A DNA stretch of 64,000 nucleotides from Zarea fungicola (taxonomy: Eukaryota; Ascomycota; Sordariomycetes; Hypocreales; Cordycipitaceae): assembly GCA_900169235.1 (NCBI GenBank), contig FWCC01000268.1:1-64000 (forward strand), in the 5' to 3' direction. Every line of letters starts with the position of its first letter. Within the stretch, counting starts at the first letter, position 1. Below, one piece after another: positions 10,948 to 21,276 of this stretch. The position numbers and the translations under genes were made by a program. The notes under the pieces are model-generated. The model was not told the origin of the DNA. It saw only the letters and a program-made list of their open reading frames with translations, and searched no databases.

Positions 10948-11445
10948 CTAAGCAGACTCAACACCCTCACCACCCTCACCACCCTCACCAGACTCACCAC
11001 CCTCACCAGACTCACCACCCTCACCAGACTCACCACCCTCACCACCCTCACCACCCTCACCACCCTGAGTAGCCTCATCGCCGCCATTCTGGCGCTGGTA
11101 GTTGCGGCGCGCAGTGACGGCAGCGGGTTTAGTCTTGGCATCGGCAGTCGCCGCATCAGCAGCACCGGCAGCACCGGCATCGGCAGCAGCAGGGACACCG
11201 GCAGCAGCAGGGACACCGGCATCAGCAGCAACAGGGACACCGGCTCTCTGCATCTTTACGATCTCCTGGAGGCGGCCGAGGATCTGGACGGTCTCCATGT
11301 TCATGGGCAGCTCGTCGCTGTATCTGCTAATCATCTCAATGAGCTCCATCTGTCGGTTGGTGAACAAGGGCGCTTTTGTGGTCGGCATGGCGAGAGCAGT
11401 GCCGGCAAGGCAAGCAGCGATGATGGTGGCACCACAGAACTTCAT
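10948..11445 (-). CDS. Small secreted protein with Ala-rich middle and Gly-Gly-Glu repeat tail
   Basis: Single exon, 165 residues, family not recognised. Residues 1-19 are a clear signal peptide (MKFCGATIIAACLAGTALA), so the protein should enter the secretory pathway. Residues 20-70 look like an ordinary helical domain. Residues 70-105 are Ala/Val/Gly-rich with repeated GVPAAA units. An ARR site at 112-114 could be cut by a Kex2-type protease. Residues 128-161 are an uninterrupted GGE/GES repeat. After processing, this tail would be a very acidic, glycine-rich peptide. A TATAAAG box sits 136 nt upstream, which supports ATG 11445. The long in-frame extension upstream (to 11817) has no signal and is probably leader. 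Possible roles include a wall-associated or effector-like protein, but nothing shows which. Confidence 0.72.
   Translation of the reverse strand: MKFCGATIIAACLAGTALAMPTTKAPLFTNRQMELIEMISRYSDELPMNMETVQILGRLQEIVKMQRAGVPVAADAGVPAAAGVPAAADAGAAGAADAATADAKTKPAAVTARRNYQRQNGGDEATQGGEGGEGGEGGESGEGGESGEGGESGEGGEGGEGVESA
10963..11064 (-). repeat. In-frame minisatellite coding the GGE/GES tail
   Basis: Nine- and fifteen-base units (ccaccctca and ccagactcaccaccctca on the + strand) repeat over about 100 bp, entirely inside the coding sequence. Because units are multiples of three, copy-number change would lengthen or shorten the tail without breaking the frame. Confidence 0.9.
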
Positions 11446-11580
11446 ATTGAATGATACGTTTTCTGGGACTTGTGGTTTTGGTTTTGGGGGTATAGAGAGA
11501 ATTGATAGATTGAAAAGCTTAGATTTAAAGCCTGATGAGGATCGAGCAGGGTTTCTTGATGGACGGAATGCTCGACGGCT

Positions 11581-11587
11581 CTTTATA
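11581..11587 (-). promoter_or_regulatory. TATA box of the GGE-repeat secreted-protein gene
   Basis: TATAAAG on the minus strand, 136 nt before the ATG at 11445, a usual distance for strongly expressed fungal secreted-protein genes. Confidence 0.5.
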
Positions 11588-11770
11588 CTTGTTTGTATAA
11601 CTGGAGCTGTCCACTGGGTGCGGGATTGCTTACTGAGCTGTAAAGCATCATTTCTAGTCTCAATTCGCCCTGCAGTTTCCCGAGCAATTATGTTTCGCTG
11701 CGGTATGCTCTCCGTACACTCTTGGAGAGGCGTTTGAAACGGCACCTGGTAGCCTGCAACAACAATGTTA

Positions 11771-12013
11771 CTAGTTGGTATCCAGACTATTGGAGAGACC
11801 TTCAGTGATGTGCGCAAACCGCAACGCCTCCCTTACTCTTTGCGCCATGGTCAAGAATGCTAATTGTCTCTGATCAACAGCAGCAACCCTTCCAATGGGC
11901 GTCATGACGTGGCCAGAATCGAAAACGGGAGCAGTAGGTTGGCAGCTATAGCCTCGTCCGTACGCTAAGTGCTGGAATTCAAAAACGTGTAAAGGAGCTC
12001 TTGAGTGAGACAT
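11771..12013 (-). CDS. Doubtful 80-codon open frame
   Basis: It begins with a true ATG and has acceptable codon use, but it matches no family I know and shows no domain, signal peptide or membrane segment. A possible GT..AG intron (about 49 nt) could join its end to the open leader of the GGE-repeat gene, which would then be longer. It may equally be chance. Confidence 0.15.
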   Translation of the reverse strand: MSHSRAPLHVFEFQHLAYGRGYSCQPTAPVFDSGHVMTPIGRVAAVDQRQLAFLTMAQRVREALRFAHITEGLSNSLDTN

Positions 12014-14201
12014 TACATTGGTCCGTCCTCCACCAACAACCGACCGAGAGAACCGGCATCGTTGGTTGGGCAGCTTGGCACGAGCTCACAATGTGAGACA
12101 TGGAATCTCCTCCGACGGTGTGGAGGAATGCACGACATACTCTTCATAGAGAGACATCACAATCCAACGCTGCGCAACGTCAGCTGCACTATCTTATGCG
12201 ATTGGCAGTAATTATGGCATTTTTTGTATGTATTTGAACATCTTGAAGGACTTTAGATCACAAGAAACATATTCTGTGCCCAGTTTGACACATCCTGCGG
12301 GTGACTACCTACTCACAGACTAGAACGACGGATGCCGCTCCATTTCTCCCCTCTGCAAAACTTTTCAAAATAGCGAGTGCGAATCCAGCACTCAACAAGT
12401 CACACAGATGCGTATTAAAGAAATGAATGTTACACCAATTTCGCATTCCGAACAACCTTCTTTTCAATGTGGGGGACTACGCCCATCGTGAGCTTTTCAT
12501 GTAGACGTAGCGATAGAATGTCAGACAAGCAATTGAAGTAGACATACAGGCTTTCTTTGCGTGGGTTGACCTGCTATTTCCATTCCCCTTTGACAGAAAG
12601 AAACCCCTTCTTGGAATGTCATGCGAGAGACGGAATTTATTCAAGCGGGTACATGTTTCATCCCGTCGACCCAGCGTCGGATAATTTTGTAGGTTCACAG
12701 TCCCCAGACATCAAATGGGGTCAGAAACCCGATTTGTGTCTGAAGGAAAAATGGCAAACACACAAAACGTGAGAATCCGGGGTTCCATCGATCCGTATGC
12801 GAAACATCAAGAGCAAACGTCTTGTTTCGTTCTGTTCCGATGCGGCATGCGCCATCTTAGCATTGGGGACCGCTGAAAATGCAGTATTCCCTGGCAAATG
12901 GAGGTGATGTAAAATAATTTGGTAACATTGCTGATATTAGCACTGAATCTAAGGCACCCTGGCAGACTTTGTTGATTCATTCCAGCATCGAATGAGAAGA
13001 TTTCTGGCCATAGTTTTTGAAAGTTTGATGAGATTTTGCGTTGTTGGTCAAATGAAAATTAATTTTGCTGTTTCACAAATAATCTTCAACTCACAGCCTG
13101 TCGCTGTTTAAACCCCGATCCTTGGAGCTATGAACTTGAGTAGCGTGATAATCTCTCCTCCTCCACTCAACTACCCCGGATAACATAGATAACCTTGTTT
13201 ATCAATGATCTTCGGAGTTTTAATTCGGTTATACTACGGGTAGTGCATATCCATCCAAATTCTTTACACATGCTGCAAGTACATTTAAGCAAAGCATGCA
13301 CGAAGCTGTCTCATTATCCCAGGTCTTGCAGCAGTTCCCACGTCTCCCTTCGCAGATGCCCAAACCCGCATCATCTCTTCTATGGTATGTAACGGTGAAG
13401 ATTAAGAAGGTGCTCTGTTTCTGTTTATGTTGAATCTTGAGGCATGGCATCGCAGAATCATGAAGACGTCATCGACTGCGACTTTTGTCAAGCACTTTTC
13501 ATGAAGGCGCTCCTTGCTGTCAAAGCCGAAAATATCTTGAATATTACCAGACTAGTAATGAAGAATTTTGCTAAGAGAGACGAATAGAAGTATTTTGCGG
13601 CTATTTTGTTTATTAGCCTGCGTTCTGTAGAAGATACCGATTGGTGGAATTGGCAGAAGGCCCTGTTTCAAGCCTGCGCCTGCCTAGGGGCCGTTGGTGA
13701 TTGACCAGACCTCAGGGGATAAGCCGACACATCTGTTCAAGATTTGTGCCGAGGAATTCCTCCGCAAGCTGACTTGCCGTAGAATTTAACTTCAAATTCG
13801 CCTTTATTAGCAGATTTGGAATTGCCAATAGGAAGTCTCTGCTCTGCAGATCAGTCCGGCTGTTATGACTTCGAGGATTGGCGAGCTGTTCCAGCCTGTC
13901 CTTTCTCAACCCCCCATTTTTAGTAGAAATAATCCTGAAATAATTTGACAGATAGAAGCACGCTCATGTTAGCTCTCAGTGTCAGATTCTTGGTCGCCAG
14001 CTTCAAAACTGGGCAGCATGGCGATCAACGTGAGTTTCGCAGCGGTAGTATTGGGTGGAGATAGGTCAAGGCCAGCCGAGGAGCTAGTTTGGATCTACCG
14101 ATATGACTCACGCACGCTTCGTTTTGTCCATTTCGTCGCAATACATATACTTATCAGTTATGTTTATTTCAAAATAATTAATTGCAACGATCGTACATTT
14201 A
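12014..14201. other. Gene-poor region upstream of DUF3626
   Basis: About 2.2 kb, moderately AT-rich (notably 12,900-13,100), with no gene I can support. One 47-codon ATG frame at 13444-13587 has decent codon use but no recognisable feature. The promoter of the DUF3626 gene should lie in the last few hundred bases. Confidence 0.5.
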
Positions 14202-15338
14202 ATGGAAATAGCTCCTGGCATGCTGGCGCCTTGCCAGCAGCAAGCAATAGAAAACATCCGTGTAGCGGCGCTTGCACTCAAATCAGAATCCCAATCAATA
14301 ATCTCTCACATCTTTCGCATGTCCAATATTCGGGAATCTGAAATTTCGCAAATCAAGGACGCAATCAAGAAGCACGCGCGTGTCGTCCTGCATTTTCACC
14401 CAGACCGCCCAGCCGGCCATGGTGCTGGACGCCGGATGGTTGCGCAGGCGCTTCTCGATGAGGGCATCTACAAGACGCAGTTTGAGACGGGTATTTCCAA
14501 CGGCCTCGTGGCCATGGAATCAGGAGGTCCGCGCGATGAGTGGGAGCGGCATCTCTTTCACGGTGCGTACCAGATGGACGGCGTCACCGCTGCTCAGCGG
14601 CCGCGCTATGGTGCGCTTGATCTTATGAGAAACGCTGACGGCCCGGCGCCGCGCTTCGGATCCTGCTTCTTTGTTCTCAATCCTGAGGTCACGAACCGAA
14701 CTACACTTACGTTTGGTGGATCACAGGATCGTCCTAGGCATCAGGGGACCGCGACGGAGCTCGATGCTGTCCTAGCGGCGCTGCTGGAGGAGAGCTTCAC
14801 GCGGGATTTCGCTCTGGGAGTGCATGGTGTGCGACCGCCCCAACTAGTGGAAAGGCTTATTTCATTGGCAGATCGCGAGAGTGAAAGTAATTTGTACGAA
14901 ACGGGGTCGGCTAGCCGAAACCTGGACCATGTGGTTGAAGCGCAAGTACATGGCGAGGTTGCGCTCGGACGCGATGTCGAGGCCGTCGTGGTGGATGCTG
15001 CATTTCGCAACACAGAGATAGGCCAGATCCTCGCCCGCATGGCTTCCAATTATGGCTTTTCTCTTCACTACCACTGTGGCCTCGCGCTACCTGTGGATCA
15101 AATACCGGCCGATTTCCGCGGACCCACGATGCCATCGCTGGCAGCGAGAGTGGCCAGAGATAACGGCGGGGTGATAGACACGGCATGTCTAGGCAGAGCC
15201 GTACAATCCCTCACTGAGAATCCGCTTCTTTGGGAAGATCGTGGCTCATTTAGGGATGTGTTGCAGGAAATCAAGCTTCTATGGCATGTTCTGGTCAGGT
15301 TCGGCCGGCCATTGGAAGATGTTCATGGTGGCAGGTAA
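14202..15338 (+). CDS. DUF3626 family protein, intronless
   Basis: A 378-residue protein of unknown function that I recognise as DUF3626, a family I know mainly from bacteria, especially actinobacteria. The conserved blocks are present in order: HFHPDR (64-69), ALLDEGIYKTQFETGISNG (83-101), RPRYGALDLM (133-142), PRFGSCFF (150-157), EAQVHGEV (246-253) and a late DFRGPTMPSLAARV stretch. The length is normal for the family, so the copy looks intact. There is no signal peptide or membrane segment. The ordered invariant Arg, Ser-containing and Glu-containing blocks recall nucleotide-transferase folds such as ADP-ribosyltransferases, but that is only a guess. The absence of introns and isolation in a gene-poor stretch fit acquisition from bacteria. 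Coding sequence is more GC-rich than its flanks, as for other genes here. Confidence 0.85.
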   Translation: MEIAPGMLAPCQQQAIENIRVAALALKSESQSIISHIFRMSNIRESEISQIKDAIKKHARVVLHFHPDRPAGHGAGRRMVAQALLDEGIYKTQFETGISNGLVAMESGGPRDEWERHLFHGAYQMDGVTAAQRPRYGALDLMRNADGPAPRFGSCFFVLNPEVTNRTTLTFGGSQDRPRHQGTATELDAVLAALLEESFTRDFALGVHGVRPPQLVERLISLADRESESNLYETGSASRNLDHVVEAQVHGEVALGRDVEAVVVDAAFRNTEIGQILARMASNYGFSLHYHCGLALPVDQIPADFRGPTMPSLAARVARDNGGVIDTACLGRAVQSLTENPLLWEDRGSFRDVLQEIKLLWHVLVRFGRPLEDVHGGR

Positions 15339-15734
15339 GCCCAAGTGGCTTCTCACATCGAGTTTTCTATGCGTGCATGTATAGTATTATTTCACTATAT
15401 ATTTACCAAAAATACTTCATCATCATGGTTTCCCAGAAAAATGCGCATATAGAAAAGTACGAAAAAGATGAAGCGGTTGGTCCTTGTCCGTCCATCCCGT
15501 GCTTCGGCGCCCGGCCACGGCCCCACTACCCCCGCGCTCTTCTGGCGGGGCCAAAAGTCGCGACGACCCAGAAAAAATCTCGACCTCCAAGACCAACACT
15601 TCAAACCAGTATTATCCGGCTCCCACGACTTCCAGTTGAAAAGTTTTACATATTCAGTCGCGTATTCCTTCCATTTTGATATTGGATTTCTCACTGGTTC
15701 CCTTTTACCCCAACACTTTGCAACAAGACCCGCC
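15339..15734. other. Intergenic region between DUF3626 and the SPOUT methyltransferase gene
   Basis: Holds the 3' flank of the DUF3626 gene and the promoter of the next gene, both on the + strand. No gene is seen. Confidence 0.5.
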
Positions 15735-17154
15735 ATGCATGCAGAACCTAAAATCAAGGTGCGAAGCTTCTGCCCAAATTCTCGTACTCGTCGCAAAGCC
15801 CCAAAACCAAGCTAACCTCCCCTTTTTGCCTATTCTCTGCAGAAACGCAAGGTCGGCCACAGTGGTACTCTACCTCTGGGGGGCACGAAGAGCTCGAAAC
15901 GATTCACACCCATCCAAGGCGGCCGACAATGGACAATCTCCATCGCAGTGCCCGGCAGCATCCTCAGCAGGTACGCCCATGTGCCTTATTCTCCCCCTGT
16001 TCATCGAAGCAGTCCAGCAAAGACCCATCTAACCAAAAACGGTCATGTGCAGTCTCCCCACAGCTGAGCAGCGCCTAGCGACCGTCGCGCGCATTGCCCG
16101 GTCCCTCGCCATCTTCTGCGTCGACGAAGTCATCGTCTACAACGACGGTCCCGCCGTACCAAACACCATAACGCGCCTTGACGACGGCGCCCAAGACGGC
16201 ACGCCCGGCGCGGGCACTTATACAGGGGACTCGGACCCGTGCCACTTCCTCGCGCAGGTCCTCTCCTTCCTCGAGTGCCCGCCGTTTATGCGCCGCCGCC
16301 TCTTCCCGCTCCACCCTAACCTCAAGCACACGGCGTTGCTGCCGCCCGTCGACATGCCGCACCACCCGGGCGCCAAGGACCCCTGGCTTCCGTACCGAGA
16401 AGGTGTGACGATTCCGGCCGAGGAGGAGCAGCAGCAGCAGCGGGGCGATGCCGCGACGTCAGCCTCGTCGTTGAACGGTACCCTCATCGATGCGGGGTTG
16501 GACGAGATGGTGCGCGTCGCCGACGTGATCCCGCCCAATACTCGCGTCACGCTGCACTTTGACAGCCCCGAGACGCAGCAGCAGCCCGTGTGCGCGCATC
16601 CCGAGGCGCCGCGGACAGAGGGCGGATACTACTGGGGGTATGCCGTCAGGGTGAGCGCCACTCTGTCGGGGGTGTTTACCGAGTGTCCGCACGCCGGAGG
16701 ATATGACTTGAGCGTCGGCACTTCGGATCGCGGGACGCCGCTGTCGCAGATGATGTCAGAGCATCGCCAAAAGCAGCAGCAGCAGAAGCAGCAGCAGCAA
16801 TACGGCTACAAGAAGAACAGCGCAGGGTATAACCGCCGGGGCGGGGGAGCCTATGGCAATTCTGGATATAGCAACTACAACAACGACAGCGAGCATGGCC
16901 AGGTCGACGAGCCTGACAGCGGCACGCCATCATTTAAGCACCTGCTCGTCGTGTTTGGTGGCCCTCGCGGCATTGAGTTGGCCGCTGCCAACGATCCTAA
17001 CCTCGCCGACATGAATATCCGAGGGAACAAGACACGTGAGCTGTTTGACCACTACGTAAATGTGCTTCCGAACCAGGGCAGCAAGGGCATCTCGACCGAC
17101 GAAGCTGTGCCAATTGCCCTCATGGGTCTGCGGGGGCTTTGGGAGGCTGCCTAA
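15735..17154 (+). CDS. SPOUT-type RNA methyltransferase (C9orf114/SPOUT1, yeast Ygr283c/Ymr310c family)
   Basis: Three exons: 15735-15758, 15843-15970 and 16053-17154, giving 417 residues. A tiny 8-residue first exon (MHAEPKIK) leads into KKRKVGHSGTLPLGG, a basic N-terminus that would suit nuclear entry. The fold begins at QWTISIAVPGSIL, continues with IARSLAIFCVDEVIVYND and CHFLAQVLSFLECPPFMRRRLFP, and ends with the knot region HLLVVFGGPRGIELAA...LPNQGSKGISTDEA. These are hallmark blocks of the DUF171/SPOUT1 family, which methylates RNA with SAM. The domain is interrupted twice: by a Gln run near residue 180 and by a Gln-, Tyr-, Gly- and Asn-rich segment (about 16770-16900) with prion-like composition, directly before the knot. 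RNA target unknown. Confidence 0.87.
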
Positions 17155-17695
17155 AACAAGCCTTTATTCATAGTCTTTCCTTGACAGCTTCCTATTGTTA
17201 TTGTATTTAGCGTTGACATGCCATCTAATGTCTTGCGAAATATGTTTTGGAGGCGCGGGCACGTTGGATATCCTGCAAAAGAGTTGTGTATATATAGAGA
17301 CGCCACAAAAAGTCAGAGTTTGTGTATAATGACTAATGAGAACAATGATTTGGAACACCTCGTCATTTCTTTCTTGCTCTCTCTTCGTTTCTTTTGTAGG
17401 CCATTGTTGAAGGCGCCGCCGAATGCCATTAATAATAGTTGAAGCTGTCTATTGCTAACCCAGCTGTATCTCCAGCTGCCAGATATGCTTTATACACGAT
17501 TTATGTTGAACCAAAAAAAAAGAATAGCAACACCAAAACGCCGTAATGAACCAATGCCCACCGCCTCTAGTTTCATTCGCTCTCGGACAAAATCAACGCT
17601 GTGTGGTACAGAACAATGTTTTGTCTAATAAGACTATCTCGCGTCTCCAGTATATTGTATTGCATACGTTGTTAAGAAAAATATTACGCAAAAGC
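17155..17695. other. Convergent intergenic region
   Basis: 3' flanks of the SPOUT and lipoyl synthase genes. A-run at about 17512-17521. No gene is seen. Confidence 0.55.
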
Positions 17696-19016
17696 CTAAG
17701 GTCCTGGGGCAACTGCCTGATCGAGGCTGGACTTGGCGTTGAGGGCAGCCTTGTCACCTTGGCGCTTGCGCAGGACATTCTCGATGAATGCCTCGCCAGC
17801 CTTGTACGAGGAACGAACGAGGGGTCCACTGGCGACGTAGAGGAAGCCCATGTCAAGGGCACGCTGGCGCCACATCTCAAACTCGTCGGGGGTGACGTAC
17901 TTTTCGACCTTGAGATGGCGCTTCGTGGGGCGCATGTACTGGCCAAAAGTGACAACATCGACGTCAGCTTTGCGGAGCTCTGCATTATTTCTTTATGTTA
18001 GCTTCTTTTCTCCCCATCCCCCGCTGCTTGCTTGATCTCTACGAAAACATACCTCTCAGAGCATCCATGACCTCGTGCTCCTGCTCTCCCAGGCCCAACA
18101 TGATACTCGTCTTGGTGATGATGCCCTCTTTGCCACGAACATCCTTGACATGCTTGAGGACCTTTAAGCTCTGTCGGAACGTCGCCCGTCTATCTCTCAC
18201 ATATGGCGTCAGAGCCTCGACAGTCTCGACATTGTGCGCATACACATCCAGCCCGCTCTCAGCCACAATCTTGACCATGTCCAAGTCACCCATAAAGTCA
18301 CCCGTCAGGGCCTCCACCAGCAGCGTGGGCTTCTTGTGCTTGATCTTGCGGATCGTCTCCGCAAAGTGCCGCGCGCCGCCGTCCGCCAAATCATCACGGT
18401 CCACGCTCGTCAGCACCACGTAGCCCAGGCCCCAGCGGGCCAGCGCCTCGGCCGTATGCTCGGGCTCGTGGGGGTCGAGGGGAGCAGGGGCTCGGTTCGT
18501 CTTGACGCTGCAGAAGCGGCAGCCGCGGGTGCAGGTGTCGCCCATGAGCATAATGGTGGCCGTGGCGGCCGACTTATCGGAGCCGCCCCAGCACTCGGAG
18601 ATGTTGGGGCAGCGGGCCTCCTCGCAGACGGTGTGCAGGTTGAGGCCGCGCAGGTCCGCCTTGATCTTCTTGAAGTTGTCGTTGCCCGCGGGGATGGGCG
18701 TCTTGAGCCACTCGGGGAGGCGGGTGATGGTGCGCTTCTTGCCCGCTGGGCCGACCTGGGCAGTACGAAGAGCGTACGCCTCTGTCTGGCTGAGCTGCGC
18801 TGGTGTGGAGGAGCCGCCACTGCCGATGAAGTCGTCCAGGGAGGCAACGGTTGTGTCTTTGAAATATGTCTTGCGCTTCGGCTTGTCCTTGACTTCTGTG
18901 GACGAGGAGGGGATGGTGGCGAAGCTCCTTGTCGCCGCGGCGGTGGTGGATGCCGCTGCTGCTCTGGTGGTGAGGGCCTTGCGCAGGGGCGCGACTGATC
19001 GTTGTAGTGAGGCCAT
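17696..19016 (-). CDS. LIP5: Lipoyl synthase, mitochondrial
   Basis: Two exons: 19016-18053 and 17979-17696 (73-nt intron; the split codon gives [12 protein letters not shown]), 415 residues. This radical-SAM enzyme inserts two sulfurs into octanoyl groups on lipoyl-dependent enzymes such as pyruvate dehydrogenase, glycine cleavage H protein and oxoglutarate dehydrogenase. The basic, Ser/Ala/Thr-rich N-terminus is a typical mitochondrial presequence. Both Fe-S sites are complete: the auxiliary cluster C131-x4-C136-x5-C142 and the radical-SAM cluster C162-x3-C166-x2-C169. [26 protein letters not shown] and [13 protein letters not shown] are all canonical. ATG 19016 is chosen because the only longer start in frame is GTG. 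Family length is normal. Confidence 0.97.
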
Positions 19017-20925
19017 GTTGTTTTTGGTCAAGGCTATCTGCAGTGAACCGTGTCTTCTTGACACTTGTACAGTGTTTCAGGAAAGCGTGTTTCTGATGAA
19101 AATCGATGTCAACGTGACGGGGGACACACGCCAATGGCAGAGAAAGGAAAAGGCTCGAGTTTCCTGAACAAATCGTTGACTAAAATGTTGGACAGCACGC
19201 TCCACAATATTTTGCCTCTTTTGGCCTGCTCGAGACAAGGCCGATGGGACCCGCCCGCCGCCGACTACGGACACGAGTCGCAGGCCGGCATTTAATCAGC
19301 AGACAAGGGACTTTCTTTCCAGTCGGCAGGCTAAGACGGCTACTAGAAATGGCGCCATTCAGTTCGGGGGGCAGCGCAATAAATATAAATGATGCCATAT
19401 GAATCATTTCATCGTTGTGCATACATATGTGCATACATATGTGCAATGGTGAGGCGCCGATGTTGCCGCGACGCCCAATTGTAGACACTGCACATAAACT
19501 AAAGAATGTTCTCTCAAGTATCGTCGATTGGAGCTATCTATTTGCGTTGCCTTCAAAGCATCCGTCTGCAGGTTCTAAAAAGAAAAAAGAAGAAAAACGT
19601 CAAAAAAAACCTAGACAGTTCCATCGCCCGCAGCAGTCCCCAGCAGGAGTTCCGTTTCGCAAAGAAGAAATGCAAACCACTGGCTGCCGCCCGATTACCG
19701 AGAAATAAAAACAAAATCTTGTTTTGTTAGAGTCGGGTAAGAAAAAACAGAAGACACCGAAAAAAAAATCCACAAGCCATCATCAAATAAGTCCCTTCGG
19801 TAGAAACCCAAGTTGGCCAACGACAGCAGATCTCCTTCCCTTCCTCCCCTAATTCTTCAGAAAAGCAAAAAGGATTTGAAAAACGAAAGAGGTCTACTGT
19901 TGTAGTGGTCAGCAAGAAAGATGTCCACCAGGTCCTCGGCGTTGTCTCCTCCTAAACGTTTTTGGTGTAAGAATGGGGTATCTCCTCAGAAAGCACAAGT
20001 ATATAAAATGTCCTATTTTACCCAGTCAAGGGCAAGGAAGAAAACTGTGTAAAAAGAAACCAATATGGTAAAAAGTCGAAGATGAAGTAGTTGAAAAGCT
20101 TCTAGATCTCTCCGGCCATGCCCCCTCGCCTTTGTGTAAATGAGACTGCGGGTTTTGAAACACCAAGGCGAATCCCAAATCCAAAGCATACAAAAATAGG
20201 AGATGCCACCAACAAGGAATTTGAAATCCATATTAGTGGCTGACATGGGTTTTGTCACTCAAGCCGCGCCAGCCACTCGCTGGCGCAACTAGGTAAGAGT
20301 TGGAAACATTAAAAGTTAAACAAAAAGCGCGGCCAACTTCCATCAAGAAACAACTGTAGTAGAATCACACCAGTTTCCAGGTTGAAAGAAAAACACGCGC
20401 GCAGTATATGCGACGAACCAAAGGGAAGCAGATTTTGGGCAAAGCAAAGAGTCCGTGTCTGGGAGTTGCAGTTTTGTATGTCATCGTTGCTCTCATTCTC
20501 AACTCTATCAAGTGTCCAACAACTAACACAAACCAAAGTTGTTGAGCGAGAAATAAGAGCAAAACAGTACAGAGAAAAGCACCCGGGGTTTGTCCAAAAA
20601 AAAAAGTCACCCTAGATTCGTACTCGTCGAAGGTCGTCATGCATAAATCCAGAATAATTGTAACTGCCGCGCGACAGTTGCAAAAGAAGTTTGTTGCAGA
20701 AAAAAAAAGGTTGACAAGGGGAAATGAAAAATAAAGGGTTGACTCTTGTTCTTATGAGAACATGGCTTCAAAGGTTCTGTCCCCTTTTTTTTGAAAATAT
20801 TTGTACTGAAGTGTAACCGCCAGAAAGAGAGAAAATAGGAAACATTTGTTGGTTACGGCGGCGCACCGATTGAGTCCTGCCCAAATTGTATAGACTGGGG
20901 ATTTTGTAGTTGCGTCTTGCTCTCC
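19017..20925. other. Gene-free stretch between lipoyl synthase and the GPI-protein gene
   Basis: About 1.9 kb with no convincing gene. It contains the lipoyl synthase promoter, many A-runs (19576-19610, 20594-20605, 20700-20708) and the 3' flank of the GPI-protein gene, whose transcript may be long. Confidence 0.5.
19417..19444. repeat. Short tandem repeat, two and a third copies of a 12-mer
   Basis: The unit gtgcatacatat occurs twice in tandem followed by gtgc. Each unit includes the CATATG palindrome across the junction. Confidence 0.8.
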
Positions 20926-21276
20926 TTACAACAGGGCAGCGACAACCATGCCGGCGACACCAGCAAAGACGACCTTGCCAGCCTCGAGGGAGACACCAGC
21001 GTTCTTGGGAGGCTGAGCAGGCGTAGTGGTCGGGAGCGGGGCGGGCTTGGTGATGCCGCCGGTGGGCTGGATGAGCGTGGTGCTGTTGAGCGTGGAAACG
21101 ACGGCGTGGACGCGGGCGAGGGTGATTGTCTTTGTGACTCGCGCCGTCTCGGTGCAAGTCGTCGTGATTGTCGTCTTGCTCTGGTCGCTGGCGGCAGTCA
21201 CGCTGGGGGCGGAGCTAACGCTATCGGCCATGGCGAGAGCCGGGAGGACGGCGAAGAGGACAGTAGACAGACGCAT
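20926..21276 (-). CDS. Small GPI-anchored cell-surface protein
   Basis: Single exon, 116 residues. Residues 1-18 form a signal peptide (MRLSTVLFAVLPALAMAD). The middle is Ser/Thr-rich with a TTTCTETARVTKTIT motif of a kind common in fungal wall proteins, then a Pro/Thr-rich stalk (PAPLPTTTPAQPP). The protein ends in a hydrophobic tail (VVFAGVAGMVVAALL) with no charged residue after it, which is the signal for GPI attachment; the likely site is among the small residues near 90-98. After processing the mature chain would be only about 75 residues, heavily O-glycosylated. Family not recognised beyond this architecture. No introns. Role probably in the wall or surface. Confidence 0.75.
   Translation of the reverse strand: MRLSTVLFAVLPALAMADSVSSAPSVTAASDQSKTTITTTCTETARVTKTITLARVHAVVSTLNSTTLIQPTGGITKPAPLPTTTPAQPPKNAGVSLEAGKVVFAGVAGMVVAALL

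Noticed and set aside
13444..13587. 47-codon ATG frame
   Set aside because: Too short to judge, with no feature and no partner exon.
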